From: Nymphaea colorata
Lineage: Eukaryota; Streptophyta; Magnoliopsida; Nymphaeales; Nymphaeaceae
DNA: 64,000 nt
Reading direction: 5' to 3'
NCBI RefSeq assembly: GCF_008831285.2
Contig: NC_045139.1
Coordinates: forward strand, 11,938,704-12,002,703
Part shown: positions 14,993 through 28,000 of the stretch, piece after piece
Position numbering within the stretch: position 1 is the stretch's first letter
Layout: each line of letters starts with the position of its first letter
Program-made: the position numbers and the translations under genes
The notes under the pieces: model-generated
What the model was told of the DNA's origin: nothing
What the model saw: only the letters and a program-made list of their open reading frames with translations
Databases searched by the model: none

Positions 14993-17220
14993 TGATTGAT
15001 TAAAAACCAGCTGTTGTAATTAACTGGTAGGCTCTGGCTCTCAGACTAAGGTTGCTGTGCTTATTTCAAGTGATTTACTTATTGAATCTGTTCGAATTTC
15101 TCCAGTTTTATGAATATACAAATGCATAGCCGGTTGCTGTAGCTTTTATGAGTTATTGTTATGGTTTATATGTCTGTAAGATGCTTGTTGCTGTACCCTT
15201 TTTCAGGAGTGTACATATGCTCATGACTCCAACCATGTATATTGGATTATTGGGTTCGGTGAACTTGTATGAAGCCTGATTAAACTGGATAACCCATTTT
15301 TATGGCCTTATGTATGTTTAATCATATAATGATGATTACTCAATTTTCTTTTGAAAGAAGCATCATACTGGTGGGTAGCTTTTTTTTTTTTTACCTTTTT
15401 TTTTCCTTCCTGAACTTCTCATAGGTCTTGAGATCGTAATTTCTCGGGAATTTCATTGGACCACGGCGAGATTGTAAGGTCCATTTTAGAAGAGCTTTCC
15501 TACTCTAGAATGCTGCCTTTGTGAAATATCATTTTTACTTCGACTTGCTGCTCGACGCTTGTGCTTATACATGTACCATGGCTTTCCTGTTTGTGCCAAT
15601 ACCATCTGAATATGATGGCATAAGAGCAGAACTAGAAGCTTTAGGTATGGTACAAGTGGTGAGAGTATCGAGGATGGTTATGTTCGCGGCTAAAAGTTTC
15701 TGAAGGAAAAAGAATTTGGAATCTGTATAACCAAAAGCCGGAGTTATACAGCATCATATCTGTGCGCACGATTGTATGCAGTCGTGTATTCCAATGCCTA
15801 AGGGGGGATAATGGAAGGTTCGTAATGCCAGGCAAGGATGCAACTTCTTGTAAAAAGTGCATGTGGAATCGTTTCCTTGTATAAAAATCTATCATTTCGG
15901 TCATGAGTGACCGTTCAGTGTGGGTTGATATGTGCAAACAGTTTTCCTCTTTTGCTAGGTGTTAGAGGTCCAGTAGATTGTGCTTCTTGGTTTTGGTGCA
16001 TAAACTTTTGCACGTTGGTCTCTGGTCCCATTGCCTTCCCTTTGAATCTTCCTTACCAGTGTTGGTTACAGGCCTCACCATTGCTTGCACACCCTTCACT
16101 TAGAGGTGCAGCCTCTGATTTCTGTGTTTCCACCTTCTTCTAGGGTGCATTCTTAGTGCGGTATGTAGAAGTTCTCAGGTTTGCCAACTCATGTCATTGG
16201 TTGAATCACAGCAAACAGGGAAGATCAGGCATAGGCTCTTTTCATTTTTGATAGGCAGGCATTTTGATGTGGAGTTTGGCAATGTGAACTTGACAGCTTG
16301 TTGTCTAAAGTAGTTGTCTTGCACAGAGTGAAACAGAGATATGGATGTAAGGACATCTTTATAGTGAAGTGTTGCTGGATTTTTGTTTCAGTGGGTGGAT
16401 TGGAGATAAACCACAACGTCAGCAAGTATGGTTTTTATCGAAAGAAAAAGTAGGGTTGCATCGAATCATTTCTCTTTTGATGGATTGGCCAACGAATGGG
16501 GTGGAGCTATTCCTATGTTGACTTCTCTGTTCTATCCTATTCCATAGATAGCAAGGGAGACGGGATTCATCTTTCTGAAGGCAAAGTCATCGTCGTCACT
16601 GACTCTGGCCTAGGCGCCAGCCGCCGGGTAGGCAAACCTGGATTCTGGAGGACGACGACTCTGCATGAAAAAGCATGTTCAGCCAACATTCTTATTACGT
16701 ATTGATGACATGTAAACTGTAGTGTGTCTGAATGCTTTCGTGTTCATGCTACAAGAGTAACTTCAGGATTCTCACTGCTGCATTTACTCGACTGCCATCT
16801 TCTTTTCGAGGGAGAGAGGGTTTCTGAGGCAGTTTGCATTGGCCCCTTTCGTTCTACGTAATGTTCAATTCCAGCATGTTGAGCAGGATTATCTATCCGA
16901 ACGTTTGGATCACTGGCCACTCTTTATGTATGGTTTTAGCAAATATTCCCACGATGAAGGTAGTCACTGTGTTTGTTTACAGGATCCAAGGATCGAATGT
17001 TTTGTGAGGAACGTGTCCATGGTTTTATAATTCAGAAAGAGAAAAATCCGTGCATTTGACAGAATGGGTTTCGACTTCATTTGGATAACGTTTGCTCCCT
17101 GTGATCAACATTCTGGAATTAAATAACGTTTGCTCCTTGGAATAAACATTCTGGAATGTTAACTTCAGAATGTTGATTCTGGAATTGATGGAATCAGAAA
17201 TATAAATATATAATGTGGTT
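14993..17220. other. 3' flank of EXO70 and intergenic DNA
   Basis: The first several hundred bases are probably 3' UTR. The rest has short open frames (60-108 residues) on both strands with no recognisable domain. Near the right end there is a short tandem duplication, listed separately. Confidence 0.55.
17085..17160. repeat. Two tandem 38-bp units
   Basis: Units at 17085-17122 and 17123-17160 both begin ATAACGTTTGCTCC and contain AACATTCTGGAAT. The bases that follow contain inverted echoes of the same word (TTCAGAATGTTGATTCTGG). The array sits just left of the solo LTR. Confidence 0.7.
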
Positions 17221-17225
17221 CCAAC

Positions 17226-17936
17226 TGTTGCCGGTCGACTGTGTCTGGCCCGGCCAAGCCAGTAAAAGGGAATGCTGCTTGGCCAGCTTAGGCATAGTTG
17301 GAAGGCATGTGGGATCAAATCGGTCGCCGAGTCAAGCAGAAAGCAATGCACGTGGAATGTGCAGCGCGGTGGTGCAGTGACAAGGCGTTTAAATGCATCA
17401 TGATCAGCAGTCCCTTTGGAAGTACAAGTCCGTCGTTGGGGAATCCAGTGGGTTCCCCACGCGTAGTGTTTGGATACACAAGGGGTGCGCGTGGGTTAGG
17501 GGCAATTCCTCCAGTGGGCGCATACGCTGCGTTCCACAACCGCGTAGAGTCACGCGGGGGTGAGCAAGTGAATGCTCATCGTCGAGTAGGGCGATGGTCG
17601 GCCGCCTTACTTAATGACATATAGTCGTCAACTGGCTTCGGCTGGGGACTTCCTCCCAAGGGAAGTCTACCCCCACCCAGATTTCGTTTGGATGTAGATA
17701 GGCACTTGGAAGAATGGTGAAGTTCTGACAGGGCTTCATGGCCACGGCTTGCCGATGGTCGACAAGGGGATAAAACCTGGGTGATGGTGTGCCGAGTGCT
17801 TTGCACTCCTCGTCTAGTCCACAGTCCCGAATAATGATGAATGCTTCCGCTAGCTTAAAAGAGGTGTTAGGCTGGCCGAAGGCTTTTGGGAAACGCCTTC
17901 GGCGCCGCGCGGGTCGGAGAAACTCGGCCCGTGACA
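17226..17936. mobile_element. Solo LTR, 711 bp, with CCAAC target duplication
   Basis: The segment begins TGTTGCC and ends GTGACA, so it has the TG...CA termini of an LTR. It is bounded on both sides by the 5-bp repeat CCAAC (17221-17225 and 17937-17941), which is what retroviral-type integration leaves. There is no internal coding region beside it, so it is a solo LTR left by LTR-LTR recombination. Read on the minus strand it starts TGTCACGGGCCGAG. It is clearly more GC-rich than its surroundings. Small open frames inside it are not genes. Confidence 0.75.
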
Positions 17937-18252
17937 CCAACAGTGATTAGTGTTTGCGTAACTTGGGTTTCTTGGGAGCCCATTTCTGTCTTGGTCGGAC
18001 AAGAACGGATCAAAAATGGAACTAAAACCTTGTTTTAAATTTTCTTTATACGTTGTGGGTTATTCATGAAAGATTTTTTAAGGGATTAACAGTATTCCTA
18101 AAAGTTCTTAACAATGGGGAGGATGTTGAAGTATTTTTAGAAAGGAGGCTGCACCGTTTGTAAATGTGTGAAAATAGTGGAGTGGATATGAAATTCTTTT
18201 ATAAACCGCTAATAAAGCCATTAGTGCGGGTTTTTTTTTTCCCATTTTTCAT

Positions 18253-18298
<46 letters not shown>

Positions 18299-19043
18299 AG
18301 TACAGCCGTTAACGGAGACATCCACCAGGTTCTCTCTCTCTCTCTGCTCTCTCTCTCTCTCCTCTCGCTCCGAGCTGGGCGTCCGGAAGTGGCCCAAGTA
18401 ACTCTCTCTTCCGCGACCCATGTTCACCGGCGTTGTATCCTCCAGCAACCCTTTTCACGCAACCCTTTTCACGTTCATCTGCATGCATTTCCTGCAACCC
18501 CGTTAATCTCGCCTTTCCCTTTTCCCGTGGATTCTTTCCTGGTTCGTCGCTTCTTAGCTTCTGATTTGGGAGTTTTGGACTCCATTCGAGTGTTCTGCTT
18601 CACATTGTTGAAATTGGCTGATCCTGCCTGCAAATCCCGTTGAATCTCCCGGTGCGCCATTGCTCGGTCTCCTCCTGTCAGGTGATCTCCTCCGGCCCCT
18701 CGGGCGACCTCCTCCAGCTCTCTCTCGCTCGGGTGGGCGGTCTCCTCCGTCTCTGTCGGCCCCTCGAAGGCTCCGTCTCCACCGGCGTCCTCCGTCTCTG
18801 CCGGCCCCTCGAAGGCTCCGTCTCCACCGGTCTCCTCCGTCTGACCAGCGTCCTCCCGCACCCCTTGCCGCCCAGCGCTGTTCCTCTCCCCGCGCAATGC
18901 AGCTCCCCTTTCCCTCTCGGTCGCTTGGGGCGCGCTGGAGCCGGGCGGCGTCTCTCCCTGGGCCTATAGCGAGCTGCGTACTACCTGTTTGTTGAATCGC
19001 CTGTGAGGAACAGGCCCTTTTCGGGGCGTAGCCAGCTTTTCTC

Positions 19044-20807
19044 TTGCACGTGGCTGGTGTCATGGCAGCCCTTCCTCCTCCCCCGCCTTCGCGATCGCCC
19101 CCAGGGGCTTGGGGTGGGGGTCCTAGTCTTTGTGGTATCAGGCCGAGTAACCCCCTCCCTCTTAACCGCTTGCTTTGTCGTGCGGCGATCAGTTTCCTTT
19201 GCTCGCCTGAGGGGGTTCGTCAGGCTAGGGCATTGTCTTTCAGTTGGTAGTCTACTATCTACAATTGTGTTTTCGCCGGCTCACTTCAGCTGAGAGAAGC
19301 TCGCGGACTCCTCCAGGCTTTCCTCCCGCCCGCACGTTGTTGTTTTCTCCTTTTGCAGATGGGCGATTGTTCCTTGCGGCCGCGGCTTCCCAAGGTGGTC
19401 TCCGTTGGTAGGCCAGCCCCCCTCACCTCGGTGTGTCCCCTCTTCTCGGCGTGCTTCCAGGCTTCGTCACCTTCTTCGGTCTGTCGCTTCTATCCGCGTC
19501 AGATGGGGCCAATGGTGGTGTCAGAGGTGTGCTTCCTTGAACGGCCACCGGGCCGTCAGGTGTTCCCGATGCTGTTTTCATACTTGTCAGAATGATCGTC
19601 GCCTTTTTGCTCAACGGCATGGTTTTGCAGCGGTCACTTCTTCCTTTTGGGTCCAGGTTCCTCTGCCAGTTGTTCAGCGGTCACCCTCTTCGGATGAGAG
19701 CTATATGTTCTTTGGTTCTATCAGACTTCCTTGGCCTGGGCCTGCCTGTCCTGGTGCACGGGGTCCGCCATTTTCGGTACAGGTTCCGCAAATCTACAGC
19801 CCAGGTGATCCGCCGCACCAGTGCTATTCGGCGCCTTCACAGCTTCCGCCCTTGCTTCCCTCACCGCGGGCGCCAGCCTCTCCTCAGCGTAGGAGTCTAG
19901 TCTGCTCTCTGCCGCGCTCCCCTGAGGTACCCTGCTTGCCCTTTTTCCTGCTTTGCGAGCTGGGGCTTCACGCGACTCGAGATGTCTCGACCAGATGATG
20001 TTTGCTTATCAGTCTGACCTTGGCGACGCCCCATCGTCCGCACCGTCACTTTCGGCTGCCCGCCCATTGGCTGGGGCTCGCCCTCGTGAGGTTGCTGTTG
20101 TTGCTCGCTCTTGTTCGACTGCGGCCTGCGTTGTCTTGGCCTCTGGCGTCTCGGCACCCTCAGTCAGCCTTTCTCCCTCTGTTTCCTGTGTGTTACTCTT
20201 TACATTGGTTACTGGCCCTTCTATGCCCCCCCTTACACTCAGGAACTCCTTTGCCTATCTGCTTTGGGTTTCTTCTGTTTCTGTTTCTCTTGACAGTAGC
20301 TTTAGCTCTGACCTGCCTTCCCTACATATTCTGCTCCCTAGACTCAGTCGCGGCTCTCCTCAAAACCCCGCCTACCTGCCCCTCCCACCCGTTAGCCCTG
20401 CCCTCCCCCACCTCCCTTGTGTTGGCTCTTTTTCCCCCGCCCTGCGGTCTGAGTTTGCGTCCACCTCTGCCCCCTCGTCCTCCCATGTTCAGTTGCCTGG
20501 TTCCACCACTAGACCAGTAATTGATCACTCCCTGCCCGATGGGTTGCCACCTGTTGCCCCCTTGTTGGATGCTGAGTTAGGCATCTCCCTCCCGGATGCG
20601 CTTGACGCTCTTAAGGTCTCTCTTCCGCCGGAGCAACTTGATTTGTTGCGTTCCTCTTTTGATGCCGTTGTGGCACCGGTCTCCCGCTCCAGCCTGGCCA
20701 GGTTGCTGCGGGAATTGCGTAGGATTGGGGCTTCCGCAGCCTCCATCCTCCCTCCTGGTGCCGCCCGGGCGACCAGGCGCGCGTCGCTTCACGTGGTCTC
20801 CCCATGA
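19044..20807 (+). pseudogene. LINE ORF1 (gag-like), frameshifted
   Basis: ORF1 proteins of plant LINEs bind RNA and usually carry a zinc knuckle. Here the coding potential is split over three frames (about 19044-19250, 19405-19998 and 19953-20807). Around 19515-19600 a decayed zinc-knuckle pattern CQRC...GHRAVRC can be read. The last segment is proline- and serine-rich and ends LHVVSP at a TGA that overlaps the ATG of ORF2 in the four bases ATGA. Stops and shifts make it non-functional. Confidence 0.6.
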
Positions 20808-22848
20808 GGGTTGCATGTTGGAATGTGCGGGGCCTTAGTGCCCGTTATCGGCGTAGATATCTCTCTTATTGGATCCGTCAGCATGGACCTTCGGTGCTAA
20901 TCGTGGTTGAGACCAAGTTACCTGTCATCTCTCACGCTTGTGTTCGTACTTTGTTGCGTCAGCCGTCCTTTGGGTTCCTTCCAGCTTGTGGAGCTGCTGG
21001 CGGCATCCTGTTGGCTTGGTCTCGGCCCCTTACAGGGGCTGTTGTGCATGTCGGTAGGTACTCTATCTCTGCTTCTCTCAGCGGACTCTGGCCTAATGGT
21101 CCGGTCTTGGTTACTGCGGTCTATGGCCCTTGCGTTGGAGCTTTGCGTGGACAGCTGTGGGCTGAGCTGCATCAGGTTCGCCAGCTTGCAGCTTCAACTT
21201 GACTGCTGGCAGGGGACTTCAACTGTTTGCTTAGCCCTGCTGACTCATCCTCCCTTGTCACTTCTGGCCCGTCTTTGTCTGCCTTTCGGTCGTTCGTTGA
21301 TGAGTTCGGTCTTTTCGACGTGCCTTCGACTAATTGTACGTTTACTTGGTCCAACAATAGGAACCCTCCGATCCTCCGTAGGTTGGACTGTATCTTCCTC
21401 TCGCCTGAGTTGTTCTCTGCTTTTCCTTCGTCCTCCTTTGTTCTTGGTCCGAGGCACTTGTCTGATCACGCTCCGCTGCTCCTTTCCCTTCTTCGGGGTA
21501 GGGCTGGTTTTGGGCACGCCAGGTTCCGTTTTGAGCTTTGGTGGCTCCGAGATGATTCCTTTGTGGCTACCGTCCTAATTGGTGGGCTCGTGCAGTCGAT
21601 GGTAGGTGGGCTGCTTTCAGGCTCTCGCGGAAGTTGCACTTCATCAGGAGGGAGGCCCTCGCCTGGAAGCGCTTTTTCTGGAGCGGCAAATTTTTGGAGG
21701 TGGCCGATTGGGATGAGGAGATCCTGTCCCTTCAGGCCTCTGACAATATTTCAGCGGTTCAGTCCTCTCGTCTCCTTTGTCTGCAATGTCTTGCCCAGGA
21801 GTGGTGGATTAGGGAGTCTATCCACTGGCAGCAGCGCTCTAGGTTGGGTTGGCTTGCGCATGGGGACCAGAACTCTAGATTCTTCCACTTGGTCGCCTCT
21901 CAAAGGCGCCGTCAAACGTTGCTCCAGTCCATGAATATCAGGGGCAGGGTTTTTCTTGGTGATGGCATCCTTCAGGCTCTGAGCGCTCATTTTCGAGATT
22001 TCTACTCCAAACATCTTCCCTTCCGTGCCACGCTGCCGGATTTTCACATCTCCCCTCTCTCTGTCTCTTGTGTGATCTCTCTTGAGCGGCCCTTCCTGCA
22101 TCAAGAGATCAAGAACGCTGTCTGGGCCCTTCGCTCTGGTAAGGCGCCCGACATTGATGGTTTCCCTGTCGAATTTTTTCGTACGTTTGCATTTTGCAAT
22201 GAGTTCGTTTCCCCCTTCCACTTTTGGTGCGACATGCTTTCTGTCCTTCCTCTTTTCCTCCTCCTTGCTGACCTCTCATCGTCCACGTCCCCATCCTGGC
22301 CTCTTTCACCTGCACGTGAGTTCACCTTTTCTTCTTGCTACCTGGCCTCCTTTGGTCTTTCTGTCGCGTCGTTCCCACCCCGGTCCCTTTGGTCTCCTGG
22401 TCCGTCTCCCCGTGCCATTGCTTTTGTCTGGCTTCTTCTTACTGGCCATATCAACACTTTTGACCACCTGCAACGCCTTGGCATCAGTTTGGCTAACCAG
22501 TGTCCCCTTTGTCTTGTCGCGACTGAGTCTCGGGTCTACCTTTTTACTTCTTGCCCTTTTTTCTCTAGTGTCCTTGCTTATGTCTGGCCTTCTCTTGTTG
22601 GTAGTCTTCCAAATTCGCCTTCCATTCGTCTTCTTTTCCTCTTTTGTCCTTCCCCCCACCTGACTGCTTCTTGGGGTCATGTCTGGAGGCCGTGGCTCAT
22701 TTCAGCTTGGTGGCACATTTGGGAGGAGCGCAACAACAAAGTCTTCAGGGACACCTTCTCTTCGCCAGATTCTGTGGCTCGTCTTGTGCAAGGGGATGTC
22801 CAGTTTGCCATTCGGTTGAAGCACCGCTGTCCGTCTGCGACTGGGTGA
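20804..22848 (+). pseudogene. LINE ORF2 remnant: endonuclease, start of RT, zf-RVT tail
   Basis: ORF2 begins MRVACWNVRGL with VVETKL, the Asn and Glu motifs of the endonuclease/exonuclease/phosphatase fold. A frameshift near 21200 moves the reading to the 21227-21934 frame. The GDFN block lies at the break and SDHAPLLLSL (catalytic His) follows at about 21470. A second shift moves it to the 21634-22848 frame, with the pre-RT region, then GKAPDIDGFPVEFF, the first conserved RT block, at about 22140. From there the sequence passes within a few dozen residues to the C-terminal zinc-binding region (TGHINTFDHLQRLGI...CPLCLVATES). The RT palm with its catalytic aspartates is absent, which a deletion explains. 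Confidence 0.8.
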
Positions 22849-23239
22849 CTGTGCCACGATGCCTTCCCTCTCTCTCTTATTTTTCTGTGCATTGTATTGT
22901 ATATTTCCTCTTCCTAATTCTGTTTTTGCGGTTTGTTTTTTGCGGATGTACCTAGGGGACCTCTTGTCCTCAAATTTTGTTATATATTCCCATTTTATCG
23001 GCTCTCTCTCTCTCTTTCAAAACCCAACCGTTCTCTCTTTCTCTCTTCACCATCACCCTTCTCCGGCGGCGATTGGTTGACGACATCGCCGAGGCTTCAG
23101 GAAAGAAAATCCAATGTAGGGGCAGGTGGGGTTTCTCGTTTTTTTTTTCTTTTTATTTTTTTGTTTCGTTTGAAAAAGCCATTGGTTGTGGTCGTAATGG
23201 CCATCGTCAGTCCTCCATTTTTTTTCAATCCCTCTCTTT

Positions 23240-24975
23240 CAACCACTCTCTACCTGACCCCAAGAGTGAGGAGAAACCTCTAATAACACTACATGTTTCA
23301 AAAAGGACAATCTAACTGAAATTACACTAGAAATTTAAATTTTTAACGGTTTCATGAAGCAAACAACTACTAATTTAAGGTATCTTACCTTTACTGACAA
23401 AATGAATTGTTCACTTCAGATGAGAACTATGCATTTTTCTATATACAATATGATGACAGATCAAAATATCCCTTAAAGCTGTCTATTTACTATATACTGT
23501 AGACTCTGATAGTTGATCTATACATGTGCTCCTTGCCCAACCTTGAGTCTTATCTTGTTCCACTGAGATAGGGAAACAGATGAGTTGTGAGTTCTACAGA
23601 CCTAGTGAGCATTCTACAAAAGAAAACCATAAACTTAATTGCAATGGATACAGTACTGTAGCAAAGTAAGCATAAATCATGGAACGAAATAACAAGTAAG
23701 CACAATAGTGAAATTTCTATTATTAAAACATTCATTTCTTTGATAACCTAGTGTTTAGTGACAACTTTACATCTAATTTCTAAATTCTGAAAGAATGTTA
23801 GGAGGTTTAATATGAATCTCCTTCAAATTTTTAAACTCCAAATAAATGTTATGAAGATAAATCTATACTCAACCTCCAACTTTTAGCCTTCAAAAAAGTG
23901 TTAGGAGGTTTGCTTATAAATCCACTACCAGTTTATAAACTCGAAATGAGTGTTAGGAACTGGTCCATTTAATTGCTTCTACTTTCTAGACTATGTAAGA
24001 GTGTTAAGAGGTACAACACATACCTAATTATCACAACCACAAACAATTGCTTAAGCATACAAGTATTCCTTTCTTACATGGTTCTTTAGCTTTCTTTTTT
24101 TACCTCTAGATTTTATTCTATCCCACAAATCTTTATTTACCTTCGATATATATATAATCATGTCAGGAACATGCATTGGGTCAAACACAACGAATTATGC
24201 ATGCTCTAAATAAATCTGCTCACCATAGAAAGAAGGAAAGAACTTTCTTGCTCGGTAGGGTGTCTGGGACCATCTTCGTGTGGGCCTATACCTGCCAATC
24301 CACTTAGGCATGTGAAACAATGTAAGTATATACTAAATTTACCTATGGACCTCCCTCTCATGTCCTCAAATCTATACTACAACTCCTGGAGTTGTTTTCA
24401 TCTAAAAATTTATAAAAAAATATCAAATCAGCCACCCATTAATTTAAGCACAAAACTTTTTTTATAATTAAAGAGGATGAACAACAATCATATATTCTAA
24501 AATTTCTACCCATACGGAAAAAAAAAAAAAATGAATCTCAATCAAAATCTACAAATCAAGTATTCTAATCTGTTGTCCTACTAAGATAAATCAAGAAAAA
24601 TCCAAAGAAATGGAGGGAAGAAATCATATTATCAATTTTGGGCTTCAAACTACTAAGATAAATCAAGAAAAATCCAAAGAAATGGAGGGAAGAAATCATA
24701 TTACCAATTTTGGGCTTCAAACCCTATCTCTCCCTCTTCTTCTCCTCTCTATCTCTCTCTCATTTTCTCCTTTCTCCCTCTCTCTTCTTCCTCCAACCTC
24801 TCTCTCGCTCTCTCGGTGCTTAGGTAAAGAAAAAACCAAAGAGGGGAGAAGAGGTGCGATTTTCCCCAAATAAGAAAATCTTTTTAAAATCAACCCACCT
24901 AGTTTCAAACTTTTCCAAATACCTCATAATTTTTTTTTTCAAAATAGATAGTCTCCACAGATTTCACGCGTAACA
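23240..24975 (-). repeat. 3' LTR of the gypsy element (limits approximate)
   Basis: Positions 23240-23615 align with 29410-29775, sharing GAGGAGAAACCT, TATCTTACCTTTACTGACAA and CTTGCCCAACCTTG. The inner end is inferred near 24975, where a minus-strand TGTTACGCGTG follows the pol tail and a purine-rich tract. If so, the LTR was about 1.7 kb and the opposite copy is truncated. The middle contains a 72-bp tandem duplication. Confidence 0.55.
24579..24722. repeat. Tandem duplication of a 72-bp unit
   Basis: Two units, 24579-24650 and 24651-24722, start TACTAAGATAAATCAAG and end GGGCTTCAAAC. I see a single difference between them (ATCAA versus ACCAA). The near-identity means the duplication is much younger than the LTR that contains it. 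Confidence 0.85.
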
Positions 24976-25022
24976 ATTCTTTTGCTCCATAATTAAATTT
25001 CATCCTCGAAATTTCTACTGAC

Positions 25023-28000
25023 CTAAGGAGAAAAAAGATACGGGTAGTGGAATCTCACGTCATCCCCTCTTTTCCACGTGGTACCTGCTTCAGATGAATG
25101 TGTCCATTGCACATTTACCAAAAAGACATGCTTCATATGAATATGTGAACTCTTCTGATCCATCACACAGACAGGTCTAACTAGATATGTCAAATTTTCT
25201 TTTAATATGATTGATTGCTCATTCGAAATGTGCTCATGATCTAGTATGTATGTTTGCAACATGAATACATGAAATACATGATGGATTCTAGATAGTTTTG
25301 AAGGTGGTTTTAACTTATAAGTCACATCATGAATCTTTTTGGTTATTTCATATGGATCAATATACTTCGGGCTTAACTTTGCACTCTTTCCAAAGCTAGC
25401 TACCCTTTTCATGGATATCTTAAGAAACACCTCATCACCCACACCGAACTAACGATCTTTATGCCGATTGTCTGCATAACTTTTTGCTCCGTCTTGTGTA
25501 ACTTTCATATTTGCCTTGATTAATTTAATTTTATCAGTAGTTATTTGTACTATTTCTTGTCCCAATAGTTTTCTTTCACTGACCTCATGACCTCATCCCA
25601 GCACATAATGTTCCACTTTCTTCTGTATAAAGCCTCATAAAGTGCCATACCCATACTTGATTGGTAGCTCTATTATATGCCAACTCTACCAAAAGTATAT
25701 GCATATCCCAAAAGCATTGGAAGTCTAATATGTAGGTTTGTAACATGTCCTCAAATGTCTGACTAGACATTTCAATTTGGCCATCCGTTTATAGGTGAAA
25801 GGTAGTACTAAAGTTCAACTTGGTCACCATGACCAAAAACACGACCAAAATTTTGGCATAAAACACAAATCTCCGTCTGTTAGACACTATTGATACAGGA
25901 GCTCTGTGCAATCTGAGAATTTCATTGACAAATATTTTGGTCAATCTATCAATGAAAATTTTTCTCTTTTGGCTAAGAAATGTACAAACTAAGTCAATCG
26001 GTGTACTATCACCCAAATCGCATTGTTTCCACTTTAAGTGTGAGGCAACCCTATCACAAAATTCATCGTAATGTGCTCTTATTTCCACTTTGGTATATGT
26101 AAGTTTTGTAACAATCCAATTAGTCTCTACTGTTTTGCTTTAACCATTTGACAAGTCTAGCACTTAGAGACATACTATGTGATTGCACAAACTTCTTGCA
26201 ATTTCTCATCTTGAGCTTGCAATTCTCTGATTCGATCATATAAAATAGGCTGTACTCGAAGTTGTGCACACAAGACTCTTACATTATCTACATCCAGCTC
26301 ATCTCTTAGTGATCACATTTTTAACAATAAAGGAATGTGCACAACCTACAAATGCACAAGGTGCCTGAGCTCTCTCTAATCAATGCATCGACAACAAGGT
26401 AGCTTTTTGAGGGTGATAACCAATGGTGCAATCAGAATCTTTATCAATTCTAACAACATTCTCCAATGTAACTTTAACTCGTTATGGTTGAGCAAATACT
26501 TTAAACCCTTATATTCTGTAAATATTTGACATGTCTCACCATATAAATAATGTCTTGATGTCTTCAATGCAAACATAGATGCTAATTCCAAGTCATGTGT
26601 AGGATAATTTTCCTCATGCTTTCCTAATAGCTGAGAAGCATATGCAATAACCTTATCGTTTTGCATCAAGACACATCCCAATCCTTTGCATGAGGCATCA
26701 TTGTATACCACAAATTCAACCCCTTCTTTAGGCAAGGCAAGCATTGAAGTTGTTGTGAGCCTTCTCTTTAGTTCTTGAAAACTCTCTTCGCAAGTTGTAT
26801 CCCACTCAAATTTAATATTCTTCCTAGTCAAATGGGTCATTGGTGCGTCTATAAGAGAGAAATCCTTAATGAATCTTCTACAATATGTAGCCAATCCTAA
26901 GAAACAGCAAATCTCTATAGGGATGCTAAACTGCTCTCAATTTATAACTACTTCAATCTTGAATGGATCTACATTGATACCTTTGTCATATACCACATCA
27001 ACCAATAAAGTTATTATGTTCGGTTATAATTTGCATTTACTAAACTAGACATAAAATTTGTTTTATTTCAATACAGACAATGCCCTTTTGAGATGTCTTT
27101 CATGTTCTTCTTTACTCTTTCATTAGATCAAAATGTCATCAATAAAAACTATCACAAACTGATCTAAATAGAGTTTAAAAACTTGGTTCTTCAAGTCCAT
27201 AAAAGCTATCGGGGCATTCGCCGGCCTGAATGGCATGACCAGAAATTCAAAATGTCTATAATGGGTGTGAAATGCAGTTTTAAGCACATCTGCATTCTTA
27301 ATTCTTAATTGATGATTCCCAAACCTCAAATCAATTTTTGAAAATACCATGCACCCCCAAGTTGATCGAACAGATCAGCCATGCAGGGCAAAGGGTACTT
27401 GTTGTGCACAATCACCTCATTCAATTGTCTATAATCAATACATAATTTTAAACTGCCATTCTTCTTTTTCATGAACAATACTGGTTCACCCCATGGCGAC
27501 ATACTGAACTAAATAACTTTCTTTTTCACTAACTCCTGCAATTGAACTTTCAAACTTTTTAACTCAGTTGGAGCCATTCTGGAAGGAGTAATGGAAATGA
27601 ATTGAGTTCCAAGAGTAAATTCAATAGCAAACTTAAATTCATGTTCAAGTGGCAATCCAAGTCGAGAATATATCAGGAAATCACATACCACAGAAACATC
27701 TTTGACTTCCTGTTTTGAAGTGGCATATTGATCACTAATGGTAAGAAAACTTTATACTCTTTACTTAATGTTTTCCGCACCAAGTGACAAGAAATAGTGG
27801 AAGTGGGTAAAATTTTATGTTCACCTTGAAATACTGCTATTATGTCATCTAGAATACAAAAAGTGGCTTCTTTCTTATTATAGTCCACTATAGCCCGACA
27901 GTTGGATAAGCAATCCACGACCAATATAACCTGAAATTTTTAAATGTGCATGGGTATCAACTATCAAATCTGCATAAATATGATGGTCACCCCAAGAAAT

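Larger units (their letters stand above)
18240..22980 (+). mobile_element. Degenerate L1-type LINE with internal RT deletion
   Basis: This is a non-LTR retrotransposon. A CT-rich 5' leader with a (CT)n run near 18258-18294 precedes a broken first ORF that ends at 20807. The second ORF opens at 20804 with an AP-endonuclease-like domain and finishes with a reverse-transcriptase zinc-binding region before 22848. It is strikingly GC- and CT-rich compared with its flanks. The 3' end, near 22930-22980, has the GGATGTACCTAGGGGACCTC type of sequence seen at LINE tails. I could not define target duplications. Confidence 0.85.

Noticed and set aside
15521-17030. A possible small gene after EXO70
   Set aside because: Only short frames on both strands with no domain or splice structure, more likely 3' UTR and spacer.
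17298-17940. Overlapping frames of about 75-109 residues on both strands
   Set aside because: They lie inside the solo LTR, whose GC-rich sequence creates chance open frames.
18221-19063. Arg/Glu-rich minus-strand frames
   Set aside because: They are the reverse of the CT-rich LINE leader, so low complexity and not genes.
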